A DNA stretch of 64,000 nt from Meira nashicola (Eukaryota > Basidiomycota > Exobasidiomycetes > Exobasidiales > Brachybasidiaceae): NCBI GenBank assembly GCA_001600355.1, contig BCJU01000001.1:3059178-3123177 (forward strand), given 5' to 3'. Below, one piece after another: positions 8,922 to 18,641 of this stretch. The position numbers were made by a program, and so were the translations under genes. Each line of letters begins with the position of its first letter. Positions within the stretch are counted from its first letter, which is position 1. The notes below the pieces were generated by a model. It saw only the letters and a list, made by a program, of their open reading frames with translations, did no database searches and was not told the origin of the DNA.

Positions 8922-10373
8922 TTATAGTAAGGTAGTAGCCATACTCGAAGCACAAACAAAAACCAACAAGCCAACATTGATAAGGATAGAAGAAGCACCA
9001 TCATGTGATGAAGTTGTTGCAGATGAACCTACAATGGTTGCAGCAGTGCTAACGTTTACCTCTTTATTTCCTCCAACGGCAACAGGGTTTGTCTTAGCGA
9101 ATTCAAGTGCAATTGAATCGAATGGACTGATAGTGTTCAAAGCAGTCATATTGACAGGTTTAACGTTAGCTAAAGTGATACTCTTGTCCAAACCATCTTT
9201 TACTAAAACAGCTTGACCACCTGCTCCGATAACAGTTGTATCGTTAGGAGCATAAAATAATGTTGTTTGATCGGGATTGAATGGTCCATTGAAGATACCA
9301 GTAAGGTTTGTAAGAGGAATTGCATCTCCTGTAACATTTTGATTTTTGAATCCTGTAGTTTTAGCAACCCAATCAAATACATTATTCATTCCTTTTTGAA
9401 CATCACCACGACCTAAATTCTTTAAACCCCAATTTGCTTCAACGGTAGAAATTGAAGAATAATGAGTATAATAAGTTGAATCTGTTGTATTTTTTAATTC
9501 GCTTGGAAGTGCTCCTCCTAAAGCAACTGTAAAGATTTGATTATTTTCTCCATAGTTCTCATTTTCATCAAAAGTTAATAAGATTAATGTTCGATTATCG
9601 TTGAACTTTGGATTTTCCAATAAAGGTAATAACCAATAATCCGTCCAATTACCAACATACTGAACTGTACTATCATGTGCATCGTTTACCATATTTGGCG
9701 TGATGAACATCCATTGTGGCAAAGCAGATGCATTCAAATCAGCTGCGAAATCGTTGAAGTTACGGTTACGAATAGCATAATCAGCATTTGTACCGGCTTC
9801 TTGTGCGAATGCACATGGATTATGTTTACGAACATAGTATGTGTATGGCTTTGTTGCATTTGGTGAAATGTAATTAGGTTGAGAATAATTGAATTGTTGA
9901 TAACCTGTAAAAGGCATATTTTCTTCATAACAAGCCCAAGAAACTTTTCCATCATTTAAAACGTCAAAAAGGTTTGTAATATTATTCGGAACGTACCAAT
10001 AATCATCATCACCTAAACCAAAGAAATCACCAAAAACTGAAGCCATATAATTCGGTTCAGAAGGATGCGTTACTGCATAATACGAATTCATCAAAACTCC
10101 TTGTTCAGCAACTTTTTGAAATTGTGAAATCGTTGCTGCATCTTCGAAATCCGTATTTTCCAACCAAATATTAATAATTCTATCGAATGATTTACCTGAA
10201 ACGATTGGACCGTTTTTCAATGTTCCATTATTGGCTCCATTATATATTGAAGATGATTGACCGGGTGCAGTTGTAGGAGCTTTGAAAGTGTCACGTACGA
10301 TAGCTGTACCACTGACAGCAGTCATTAAAGTAGTTAGACCGACAGTCAAACAAGTGAAGCTTTTCATCATCAT
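8922..10373 (-). CDS. Secreted, probably GPI-anchored acid phosphatase (phosphoesterase family)
   Basis: 483 residues from ATG at 10373, the first of three consecutive ATGs; the longer open frame upstream is promoter. A signal peptide is evident (MMMKSFTCLTVGLTTLMTAV). Family signatures appear in order: NIWLENTDF, THPSEPNYMASVFGDFFGL, RKHNPCAF, QWMFITPNMVNDAHDSTV, LLTFDENENYGENNQIF and STVEANWGLKNLGRGDV. These match fungal phosphate-repressible acid phosphatases of the PF04185 phosphoesterase family (Aspergillus/Penicillium PhoA-like). Many N-glycosylation sequons (NIT, NYS, NAT, NWT, NVT) support secretion. The C-terminus has a Ser/Thr-rich stretch, a small-residue region (HDGASS) and a hydrophobic tail, the layout of a GPI signal. 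Role: phosphomonoester hydrolysis at the cell surface. Phosphate control is typical of the family, but no site was identified here. Confidence 0.94.
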   Translation of the reverse strand: MMMKSFTCLTVGLTTLMTAVSGTAIVRDTFKAPTTAPGQSSSIYNGANNGTLKNGPIVSGKSFDRIINIWLENTDFEDAATISQFQKVAEQGVLMNSYYAVTHPSEPNYMASVFGDFFGLGDDDYWYVPNNITNLFDVLNDGKVSWACYEENMPFTGYQQFNYSQPNYISPNATKPYTYYVRKHNPCAFAQEAGTNADYAIRNRNFNDFAADLNASALPQWMFITPNMVNDAHDSTVQYVGNWTDYWLLPLLENPKFNDNRTLILLTFDENENYGENNQIFTVALGGALPSELKNTTDSTYYTHYSSISTVEANWGLKNLGRGDVQKGMNNVFDWVAKTTGFKNQNVTGDAIPLTNLTGIFNGPFNPDQTTLFYAPNDTTVIGAGGQAVLVKDGLDKSITLANVKPVNMTALNTISPFDSIALEFAKTNPVAVGGNKEVNVSTAATIVGSSATTSSHDGASSILINVGLLVFVCASSMATTLL

Positions 10374-10443
10374 CTTGAATAGCAACGAAAAGTGAAGCGA
10401 ATTGAAAAGAGAGAAAGTGATGGAAGAAAGAGAATTTTCTTTC

Positions 10444-10453
10444 CTTTTATACT
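10444..10453 (-). promoter_or_regulatory. TATA box of the acid phosphatase gene
   Basis: On the minus strand the sequence reads GTATAAAAGG, about 70-80 bp upstream of the phosphatase ATG at 10373, with a C/T-rich leader between them. Spacing and sequence suit a TATA box for a regulated gene. Confidence 0.55.
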
Positions 10454-11070
10454 TTAGTCCACTTTGTTCTTTAACTTTTTGTTTCACTTTTTCATCTTTA
10501 CATATGCAGGCACAAATGAATAATTTTAGAATGTATGCATCCTTCCCAATAATCGTGCATACATCCTCATCTTTGACCAAATATGAAACCTTCATTACAA
10601 ATTGAACCATTATGATTGGTAACCGAAGGAACGTGGTGGCCGGTGGAATAGGTATAAAAACGAAGAACATATGGACCATTGCATATGTATTCTATAATGT
10701 ATGGGTGCATGCATCCCACACGACAATGTTCTATGTGCCGAAAAAAAAAGAGAAGAAAGAGGAATAAACGCGCTAAAATCGTGCTAAAGAATTATGCACT
10801 CAATGCACATGGTTTTGAGAGATTTTCGCTTTATCTTCTCACCGCCGGCGGAATGGGTGGAAAAGAAGAAGTTTAATCCTGTCAAAATAAGCATTGTTCA
10901 TTGTTTTTTTCTCGTGTTTTAGCCCTATTTATCGGCATGGACCTGCATAAAGGAACGTGTTCATAAGTTTAAATCCCTCTTAAATTTCAAATAAGATTCT
11001 ATCAATAAAATTTTAAGGTTGATTAAAGTGTGGCTGGTGGTGATTGGATTTGATGTAAGGTTCAGATGAA

Positions 11071-11077
11071 TATAAAG
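11071..11077 (+). promoter_or_regulatory. Possible TATA box of the multicopper oxidase gene
   Basis: TATAAAG about 150 bp upstream of the oxidase ATG. A plausible but unproven core promoter. Confidence 0.35.
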
Positions 11078-11224
11078 TTTCCCCTTCAAGCTAGCCAGGC
11101 CACGTTTTCGGTTGTACCTTGGTACATATATGTTCGGCATGAATTGCATAAACGGTACGTCCGAAAGATTGAGCAAGTATAACTCATCTTAGAAACTTCA
11201 TCCCATCATAAAAATTTTACAAGG

Positions 11225-13129
11225 ATGGCAAGTAGTCAGGTTGCTAGCGATAGTGGTGGCGATGGCTCATCCAAATCTAGTCATATAAATGATTATGAAG
11301 CCGTGCCAGAGAAAAGAACGCAAAAGTCATCATCATCAAGAAGATTATTGGTGTTAATCATTACTTTGATAGTTGTAGTAACATTAGCTTTATCGTTAGG
11401 ACTTGGGTTAGGATTAGGTTTACATAAAAAGACAACAAAAGGATACGTTTTCAATCCAAACGTTCCACCTAAAAATGTAGAAGCATTAAGTACTATTGAT
11501 TCAAATCAACAAAAATTATTTTCAACTTGGGATATTCATGCACCCGCACAAAAACGTGAATTTAATTGGACAATTTCACAAAAATGGGGAGCACCTGGTG
11601 GATTAACAAAATTAATGTTAGTTGTGAATGGAATTTCACCTGGTCCATTGATTGAAGCAAATATTGGTGATAATATTCTTGTTCATGTTACCAATAATTT
11701 ACCAAATAATACAGCAATTCATTGGCACGGTCAATATCAAAATGGTACAAATGCAATGGACGGTACTTTTGGAATAACGGAGTGTGGAATTGCACCAGGT
11801 ACAACATTTACTTATAATTGGACTGTTCAACAATATGGAACATATTGGTGGCATGCTCATCGTGGATTACAATATACAGATGGTTTATACGGTCCTTTAA
11901 TCTTACATTCACCTGATGATCCTTTACATTTCACAAATACAAATTCAACTTCAAATTATTCAAATTCTCAAACTGAATATGATGGAGATCAAATTATAAT
12001 CGGTGCAGATTTATATAATAATCCTGCACCAACATATCTTGGAGAATATCAAAGTGTTACAGGTCCACCAGGTGGTGAATTAGGTGATGAACCTGTACCG
12101 GATTGTGGAGTTGTGAATGGATTAGGTATTTGTGCTGGAGGTGAATCAAATTCACGTTTTGCAAATTTAACAAATAATTTTCAAGCAGGTAAAACGTACA
12201 GGTTCAGATTAATTAATGCAGGTACACTAGGTTCTATTCGATTCGCATTAGATGGTCATACTATGACAATTGTTGAAGCAGATGGAACGATTGTTAAACC
12301 ACAAGAAGTTCAAAGTGTAACTGTAATGGTTGCACAAAGGTATAGCGTTTTAATAAAGATGAATCAAAAACCTGATGCATACTTCTTTCATGCAGAACAA
12401 GCTACAGATATGTTTGCATATTCACCGCCAAATTTGATCACAATGCAATCAGCCATCTTACGTTATGAAGGTATATCAGAAAGTATAATGCCAAATGCAA
12501 ATATAACAAACACAACAACAAACGTAACTGAATCACTTGATGATTCTACTCTTGTTCCTTTAATTCCACAAATTGCACCTTTGCCAACAAAACAAGACGC
12601 TTTAACGATTGCATTTTCATTAGCAAGTGATAATCAATTATACGCTTTCTTAAATGATACTTCTTGGTCACCTACTTTAGGAGATGCAACATTATACGAT
12701 GTTGTTGCTGCACAAAAACAAAATCTTACAATTCAAACACAACAATTAATTTTAACAAATGATAATTTAGTTGTTTGGGATTTAATTTTAAATAATGAAG
12801 ATGATGGTGATCATCCTGTTCATTTACATGGTTATAATCCTTGGTTATTAGGTTCAGGTCAAGGTCATTTCGTTTATGGAAAATCATTAAATCTTTCTCA
12901 AACATTTGATAATCCAATGAGAAGAGATACTTTTCGTGTTCCAGTTTATGGTTGGGTAGCTATTCGTGTAATTTTGGATAATCCTGGAATTTGGGCTTTA
13001 CATTGTCATATCGGTTGGCATATGGAAGTTGGTTTTTTAACTCAATTAAACGTTTTACCTTCAAAATTAGCTCAACAAACAATAAATTCTTACGCTGCCG
13101 CTCAATGTGGTAAAGCTTCTTTAGCTTAA
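11225..13129 (+). CDS. Membrane-anchored multicopper oxidase (laccase-like)
   Basis: 634 residues, one exon. The N-terminus is a 40-residue hydrophilic, basic tail followed by a hydrophobic segment at about 41-66 ending in a repeated GL run, with no cleavable signal peptide. This predicts a type II anchor with the enzyme outside the cytoplasm. All four copper-binding motifs are present: HWHG (166-169), WWHAH (208-212), HPVHLHG (about 529-535) and HCHIGWHMEVGF from 593. Trinuclear and type 1 sites are therefore complete. The residue ten after the type 1 Cys594 is Phe604, whereas many laccases have Leu or Met. Known for the family: one-electron oxidation of phenols or metals with reduction of O2 to water. 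Laccase and ferroxidase cannot be told apart safely; no FTR1-type permease gene is adjacent, which disfavours a Fet3 role. Several N-glycosylation sites are present. Confidence 0.95.
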   Translation: MASSQVASDSGGDGSSKSSHINDYEAVPEKRTQKSSSSRRLLVLIITLIVVVTLALSLGLGLGLGLHKKTTKGYVFNPNVPPKNVEALSTIDSNQQKLFSTWDIHAPAQKREFNWTISQKWGAPGGLTKLMLVVNGISPGPLIEANIGDNILVHVTNNLPNNTAIHWHGQYQNGTNAMDGTFGITECGIAPGTTFTYNWTVQQYGTYWWHAHRGLQYTDGLYGPLILHSPDDPLHFTNTNSTSNYSNSQTEYDGDQIIIGADLYNNPAPTYLGEYQSVTGPPGGELGDEPVPDCGVVNGLGICAGGESNSRFANLTNNFQAGKTYRFRLINAGTLGSIRFALDGHTMTIVEADGTIVKPQEVQSVTVMVAQRYSVLIKMNQKPDAYFFHAEQATDMFAYSPPNLITMQSAILRYEGISESIMPNANITNTTTNVTESLDDSTLVPLIPQIAPLPTKQDALTIAFSLASDNQLYAFLNDTSWSPTLGDATLYDVVAAQKQNLTIQTQQLILTNDNLVVWDLILNNEDDGDHPVHLHGYNPWLLGSGQGHFVYGKSLNLSQTFDNPMRRDTFRVPVYGWVAIRVILDNPGIWALHCHIGWHMEVGFLTQLNVLPSKLAQQTINSYAAAQCGKASLA

Positions 13130-13260
13130 TCTTAGAACGCATGTATTTTTATAAAATCTTATTTAATAACCTGAGAGGTGTTGGATTGAACGCGTCTTAG
13201 ATTAACACTATCCAGCTGTAAAACAGGCTACCCAGCACAGATTAACTTCTTCTCAGAACT

Positions 13261-13278
13261 ATGATGTCCAGGTCATGA
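13261..13278 (+). promoter_or_regulatory. Five-codon uORF overlapping the esterase start
   Basis: ATG ATG TCC AGG TCA TGA immediately precedes the esterase; its TGA (13276-13278) overlaps the esterase ATG (13275-13277) as ATGA. If transcribed, it could limit or couple initiation of the main frame. Confidence 0.4.
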
Positions 13279-15269
13279 TTGATATACCTGGTCAAGGCCC
13301 AATAGAGGGTATAGATGTGCCTTTGCAAACCACTCAAGGTGAAACTGAAGGTCATAAAGTAAAGGCTTATCTAGGTATACCTTTCGCACAACCACCGATC
13401 GGAAAGAATCGTTGGAAAAAGCCACAAAAGCCATTACCAAATTGGGGAAAAAAAAATCGAAAAAGTGAATGGAAATTTGATCCTTTTCAATCTTTAGATT
13501 TACCAAGGATAAGTAGCATTTTAAGAGGTGATGATGAAGAAGGAAATCCACCAAAGCATGCATCTTATCAAGATGATCATTTGATGAGCGAAGATTGTCT
13601 TTATTTGAATATTTGGAAGCCGGATAATGTACAACGACAAAACCAATTACCAGTATTAGTGTGGGTATATGGTGGAGGATTCAACTTTGGTTCTACTTCG
13701 ATACCTATCAATGATGGAGCAAGATTGGCAAGCAAGACTGGTTGTATTGTGGTGAGCATCACTTATCGAGTTGGCGTATTTGGCTTCTTGGGATCACGTC
13801 AATTAGCCAAAGAGGAAGAGAGTGGCAGTACAGGCAACTACGGATTATGGGATTTAGTAGCTGGTTTTGAATGGATACAAGAAAAGATTGAAGCATTTAA
13901 TGGTGATGCAAAGAACGTGACTGCTTTTGGTGAATCAGCTGGAGCGATTGCATTACACTATCTCATGCTAAGTTCAGCTATTCCCTCAAATTTGTTCATA
14001 AGAGCGGCTCTTTATAGCGGAACAATCGTTTCCATTTTACCACGTACTATACCTTCAGCACAAGCGACGTTTGACGCTTTGACGGAGAAGCTCGGGATAG
14101 GAAAAAGTGCAAGTGATACTGAAAAGCTGGAGATGTTGAGAAACATTGCACCTGATGAAATTCAAGATGCCTTTTTGAGCTTCTCCGGTGTACGACCCAG
14201 ATCGGAGTATATAATCAATTCAAGCAAAGGTCGACCGAATAGGCGAATGGATCACGATCAAAATGCACTCGATTTTGAACCTATCAGTCTTTTTGGACCT
14301 GTTTGGGATGGAGTAATGGTTTCAAAAGATGTTTTACAACGAATGAAGACGAGTGCATATAAGGGAGAATTACGTAATGGCAATCAAGGAATCATTCTCG
14401 GTCATACAGCCGATGAAGGAACAATGTTCAGCGTTGCAATGTCATCTATTTCAGGCTTAAAGAGAGGCATACAATTATTCGATGAAGAGATGCGTGAGAA
14501 GGTTGATAAATTATACGGAGCAAGTAAACAACAAACAAATGAATCGGCAAAAGCGATTAGTAGTGCAATTCTAGGTGATTATATGTTTGTCGCTCCAATA
14601 AATAAACTTACTTTGGATCTTTCAAAACAAGATCGAATACCAACATATAGATATGTATGGTCACATAGACCTTCACCTTCTCTTTTACGTTCTTCCGTTG
14701 CCGTTTCAACTTATTACGACTTTGCAATGGGAGCAGGTTCTTGGCATTCGAGTGAAATGGCTTTCTTATTTGCTAATGACGGAACGGAGAAGTACATTTT
14801 CTCCAGGCAACAGTATCCCGCTGTGAAAGGCATTAATCCTAACAAATCAAATGAAAGCGTTGGATTTACAAAAGAAGAACGTAAACTAAGTAATCAATTC
14901 ATTGGTCACCTAAACACGTTTGCTAGAGGTAAAGCACCCTGGACTTCAATTCAAGATGGTGCAAAGTCAAATGGGCAACCATCAGATTTACTAGTCATGG
15001 GTTACGATAATCTTCCAAGTATCGGTAGTAGTATGTCAGAAGCAATGAAAGCACTTTCAGTTCATGCAGAAAACAAAGATCAAAATTATACAATCCCAAT
15101 CGAGGAAAAGCAACTTTCAAGTACTTTCACATGGAAAGCTGCTATAGATCCCGATATGAATGGAAACATTGGTCAATCAGATCGTAGATACGACTTTTGG
15201 ACTTCAAATGATTTTGAACAGACGTTATTGTATTATTATGGAGATGAGAGGATCACGTTCCTGCCATGA
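13275..15269 (+). CDS. Type-B carboxylesterase / lipase family protein
   Basis: 664 residues, one exon, ATG at 13275, starting only 145 bp after the multicopper oxidase stop. The fold signatures appear in order: VKAYLGIPFAQPPIGKNRWKKP near the N-terminus, SEDCLYLNIWKP, WVYGGGFNFGS (oxyanion hole) and the nucleophile elbow GESAGA with Ser221. The acidic residue is in ADEGTMF (about 379-385) and the His in GSWHSSEMAF (about 490). The catalytic triad is thus complete. Most fungal members are secreted, but this protein begins almost at the domain start and has no signal peptide, so it is probably intracellular unless an upstream exon is missed. It hydrolyses carboxylic esters; the substrate is unknown. 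The neighbouring oxidase may be coincidence. Confidence 0.94.
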   Translation: MIDIPGQGPIEGIDVPLQTTQGETEGHKVKAYLGIPFAQPPIGKNRWKKPQKPLPNWGKKNRKSEWKFDPFQSLDLPRISSILRGDDEEGNPPKHASYQDDHLMSEDCLYLNIWKPDNVQRQNQLPVLVWVYGGGFNFGSTSIPINDGARLASKTGCIVVSITYRVGVFGFLGSRQLAKEEESGSTGNYGLWDLVAGFEWIQEKIEAFNGDAKNVTAFGESAGAIALHYLMLSSAIPSNLFIRAALYSGTIVSILPRTIPSAQATFDALTEKLGIGKSASDTEKLEMLRNIAPDEIQDAFLSFSGVRPRSEYIINSSKGRPNRRMDHDQNALDFEPISLFGPVWDGVMVSKDVLQRMKTSAYKGELRNGNQGIILGHTADEGTMFSVAMSSISGLKRGIQLFDEEMREKVDKLYGASKQQTNESAKAISSAILGDYMFVAPINKLTLDLSKQDRIPTYRYVWSHRPSPSLLRSSVAVSTYYDFAMGAGSWHSSEMAFLFANDGTEKYIFSRQQYPAVKGINPNKSNESVGFTKEERKLSNQFIGHLNTFARGKAPWTSIQDGAKSNGQPSDLLVMGYDNLPSIGSSMSEAMKALSVHAENKDQNYTIPIEEKQLSSTFTWKAAIDPDMNGNIGQSDRRYDFWTSNDFEQTLLYYYGDERITFLP

Positions 15270-15362
15270 AAATGAAAAAAATATGTGTGTAAAGAAAAAA
15301 GAAGGATGGGTATGTTTTCTTTCAATGGAAAGTGAAATGATAACTCTTCTTTTGGGTATGTA

Positions 15363-18300
15363 TTATAACCAAACGCGACGTTTGAGGCCTTCAATTAAAG
15401 GTGCGAAAAGGGAAGCATTTGCTTTTGCTTGGGCTAAACTTTGAATTGTTTCATCTTTTACGAAATCTGAAAGATCATCTAAATCACATGCACCTGCAAT
15501 AGCACATTGATCCACCAAAAGTGAAACGATTGCATCAACAACATCATGTGATGTAAGAGCGGTATTTGAACGTTCGGCACTATTACGTAAATGAGCAGCA
15601 AATTGAGGTGCAGCTTTTATAGATCCATCCAAACCCTGCAAAGTAGCCAAAGAGGCATCATCGACAACAGCTCTAAAAGCGATAAAGTTGACTGCGCTAG
15701 GTGAAATAGAATCGTTAGAAGGTTTATTACGAATTGAAGAAGTATTCATTCGACGTTCTTCATTGATGTACGAAACAATTAAACCCCAATGATTTTCCGG
15801 ATGATATCCTTCATTAGGTGAAAGGATATAAGCACCTCTTTTGATGTTAAGGATATCGCCCATCTTGATCTTGGAAAATTCGGCAATCTTTTCAGCTGTG
15901 AAATCGTATCCACATGAATAAAGAGCCTTATTTGTTAAAAGAACAACTTTTTCCTCTAATTTAGGAGTTTCGATCCGATTTGGCTCAATAGGTGAGAATA
16001 ATGTCCAGCCTGCTAAAAGTTTCTCGTTGGATGGGATAACGTCCCTTGCTGTCATTTCGATCGCATGTGCTCGTGCTCTGGCCAATCGGTTAGACTGTGA
16101 TGGATCTGGAGCTACAAGGTCATCATTATATCGCTCTAGCGTGGCTAAAGATGAGAAACCGTATTGGAAGTCAATGACTGTCTGCTTGAAAAAGTCAGTA
16201 ACAGCGCCTTGCATCATTCGATAAACACTATTAGTTGCATCATTCATCATTCCTATAAAATTTCGTTTACCTGTTCGAGTAAAATCTCCTTTCAAAGCTC
16301 GTGTTCCAGCATATATTTGACTGACCATATCGCCATTGTTTGCCCAAGAATCATTAAAAGCGAAATCAAATGCTTCATCCCTTCCGCTTTGTCCGTTTGC
16401 AATATGAACGCCTAAACGTTCTAGCTGCACACTCAACATATGCTTAGCAAAAGCTGACTGTACAACGTTTGTACGATCTAAGCAATCCAAACAAGAAACA
16501 CGGAAAGCGCCTTGCTGTTTGCTATAAATCACTTTTTCACCTTTTTCCGCTTTGACACATTTCCAGAAACAATCCATTTGTTTTAATTCACTTTCGCGCA
16601 TTTCATCGATCAATTTGCCAACTCGTTCAAATTTCATTCCTTTGCATTCTTCGTGAAAATCGAATGCTTTGTATACTACTTTATCATTGCTGAATTGTTT
16701 ACATGCGTCATCATAGGCTTTTGTGATTTGACCTTCTTTTCCATGTTGTTCGGCTAGGTTGATACAGATAATTTTATTGTGATATTGCAATTGTGATTCA
16801 AAATGCCTGGCAAAAGCTTTCTTGTTATCCTCTGCATTTCCTTCTAACAAAGGAGGAGGTTTCATACTAAATGGATCTTGTGACCAATACAAGGGAATAC
16901 TTCCTCTAAATTGTACAAAACTCATTACATGAGCTTCTTCATTACCTCTTCGAACAAAGAGAATTTGTTCACTTTCAACAAAATTGGCAACTTGTCCCTG
17001 ATTGTTCACTCCTCTACGTTGGTATCGCAATCCTGCCCTTTCTTTGCTCCTTCGCGATATGACCAATAGCTGAGCATGCAATCGTGTATGCGTTGTAACT
17101 TCACTTACCGCATCCATTGCATCTCCAGACAAATCTAGCGTTCGCATTGGAGGAGAAGGTGTATCGATGGGTAAATGCGTCACTTGAAAGTATCCTTGCA
17201 TCAACGGTAATACCAAACCATGTAAACCTGCTTGAACGAAATCTTTTGATAGGCTTTCATTATGCCAAAATCGTCTGTCAACCCTTCTCCACAGCGGCAA
17301 GGTAGGCCAAGGTTCCGAATTCGGATCTAGTCCTCTGTGCGGAGAAGTGACTGCATTTCCATTATTGCTCTTCTTTTGTTCGCCTTTGTTCCCTTTTGAC
17401 ATAGATTCTAGTGCATTTTGTTTACGTTGTTGTGGCGTCGTCAAATCAAAGTCGTATGCAAACCACATTTCTCCTCGTGAGTATTGACGTGCTGTTTCCT
17501 TTACCACCTTTTCTTCCAATTCTGCTTTCGTTGCTTCATGCCATCGCTGATCAGGCGAAAGCTCAACATCATCTGAAGTGTTTTCAATCTTTTCGGCATC
17601 AAATTGATGATCTGTTTGTGGCACATCTACCGATTGAATGTTGTTGGTCTGAGGCTCAAAGCTTGACGTTGTTGACGATTCTTTTTCTTCTTTCTGTCCA
17701 CTTTCAGATGTTGATCTTGCCAATTTACCCTTATGCCAAGCATCACTTTTAGTCAACTTTACCGTCGCTGAAGAAGGTAAATGCAAACCATTCCTTTCAA
17801 AAGTAGGTATCTTGAATGCGTCTTTATCGATCACCGAAGGAGTGCTGACTTCATCTTCCGATTCATCTTCTTCGCTGCTAGATGATCCAGCTTGTTTGCG
17901 GTATAAGCCTTGCTCCATACTTCTATGCGCTTCCCATTGACGTTGAGCTTCTTTCTGAACTGTGGAGCAAGCACCTTCATAATTCAATGGGATTGCTAAT
18001 ACACCGGAACATCGGTAAACTGGTCTCTTTGATGACAAAAAATCTCCTACGAATGTTCGATTTGTGATAACAAAAAGATATGCACCTTTGAAAACGCGTA
18101 AAATACCAATCACACCATAACAATGCATTCGCAAGCTATCCTTTTCCACGTTTACGGTCCGAGGAACTTGCTTTGACTCAGACGCTGAAAGTGTTTTGAT
18201 GTTTGCATCTCTATTCCATGAAATTGATGCTGCAGAAGCTGTCAAATCAACACCTGCCGCCGAACCTTGTTTGTTTGCATCAAGTTTTGAAAGTACTTTG

Positions 18301-18641
18301 TCATATGCAACATCTTCATTTCGAGAATCGTCAGTCGTATCTGGCGTTCTATCCCCCTTTTGCTGGGAAGAAGGTTGAACTGGATTGGCGATCGGTAAGA
18401 TGAGTAATCCGTTTGGAGTACATTGAATGGCAAGAGATCTATGAGGCAATGGATGTGGAAAAGGCGGAACGGAGAATTGTGGTCCTAAAACTGAAGTGAG
18501 CCTGTCGGTTAACTTATTTGTCTTTTTTGGCTGTGAAGATCCGTCTCCGATTCCAGTGCTGCTACTATGATCGCTATTTATTGAAGTTGCTTCCGATGAT
18601 GATGAACCATTCCTGGCATTCTTTTTAAAAATGCCTTTCAT
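15363..18641 (-). CDS. Sac-domain phosphoinositide phosphatase, INPP5F/Sac2 type
   Basis: 1092 residues, one exon, ATG at 18641. The Sac phosphatase domain carries the CX5R(T/S) signature in SCLDCLDRTN with nucleophile Cys717, preceded by FRGSIPLYWSQDP, a well-conserved Sac segment. Downstream a hSac2-like homology region (about 890-970: LLAGWTLFSPIEPNRIETPKLEE...LTNKALYSCGYDF) marks it as Sac2/INPP5F-like rather than Sac1, and no C-terminal transmembrane hairpin is seen. Acidic and Ser-rich inserts lie at about 255-330. Known for the family: dephosphorylation of PI4P (and related lipids) in the endocytic or Golgi pathway. It is divergent from STT4, which makes PI4P. The shared 759 bp intergenic region allows co-regulation, but that is inference. 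Confidence 0.94.
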   Translation of the reverse strand: MKGIFKKNARNGSSSSEATSINSDHSSSTGIGDGSSQPKKTNKLTDRLTSVLGPQFSVPPFPHPLPHRSLAIQCTPNGLLILPIANPVQPSSQQKGDRTPDTTDDSRNEDVAYDKVLSKLDANKQGSAAGVDLTASAASISWNRDANIKTLSASESKQVPRTVNVEKDSLRMHCYGVIGILRVFKGAYLFVITNRTFVGDFLSSKRPVYRCSGVLAIPLNYEGACSTVQKEAQRQWEAHRSMEQGLYRKQAGSSSSEEDESEDEVSTPSVIDKDAFKIPTFERNGLHLPSSATVKLTKSDAWHKGKLARSTSESGQKEEKESSTTSSFEPQTNNIQSVDVPQTDHQFDAEKIENTSDDVELSPDQRWHEATKAELEEKVVKETARQYSRGEMWFAYDFDLTTPQQRKQNALESMSKGNKGEQKKSNNGNAVTSPHRGLDPNSEPWPTLPLWRRVDRRFWHNESLSKDFVQAGLHGLVLPLMQGYFQVTHLPIDTPSPPMRTLDLSGDAMDAVSEVTTHTRLHAQLLVISRRSKERAGLRYQRRGVNNQGQVANFVESEQILFVRRGNEEAHVMSFVQFRGSIPLYWSQDPFSMKPPPLLEGNAEDNKKAFARHFESQLQYHNKIICINLAEQHGKEGQITKAYDDACKQFSNDKVVYKAFDFHEECKGMKFERVGKLIDEMRESELKQMDCFWKCVKAEKGEKVIYSKQQGAFRVSCLDCLDRTNVVQSAFAKHMLSVQLERLGVHIANGQSGRDEAFDFAFNDSWANNGDMVSQIYAGTRALKGDFTRTGKRNFIGMMNDATNSVYRMMQGAVTDFFKQTVIDFQYGFSSLATLERYNDDLVAPDPSQSNRLARARAHAIEMTARDVIPSNEKLLAGWTLFSPIEPNRIETPKLEEKVVLLTNKALYSCGYDFTAEKIAEFSKIKMGDILNIKRGAYILSPNEGYHPENHWGLIVSYINEERRMNTSSIRNKPSNDSISPSAVNFIAFRAVVDDASLATLQGLDGSIKAAPQFAAHLRNSAERSNTALTSHDVVDAIVSLLVDQCAIAGACDLDDLSDFVKDETIQSLAQAKANASLFAPLIEGLKRRVWL

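Larger units (their letters stand above)
10374..11224. other. Divergent promoter region, acid phosphatase and multicopper oxidase
   Basis: 851 bp between two divergently transcribed genes for exported enzymes. It holds the phosphatase TATA box, a plus-strand TATAAAG at about 11071, a second TATAAAAA near 10651, and a near-palindrome around TGGGTGCATGCATCCCA (10702-10718). A 65-codon ORF at 10679 is not supported. Confidence 0.5.

Noticed and set aside
8875..9216. 113-codon plus-strand ORF
   Set aside because: Mostly antisense to the acid phosphatase C-terminus; a shadow frame.
10374..10679. 102-residue N-terminal extension of the acid phosphatase
   Set aside because: It would bury the clear signal peptide and spans the TATA box; the MMMK start at 10373 fits better.
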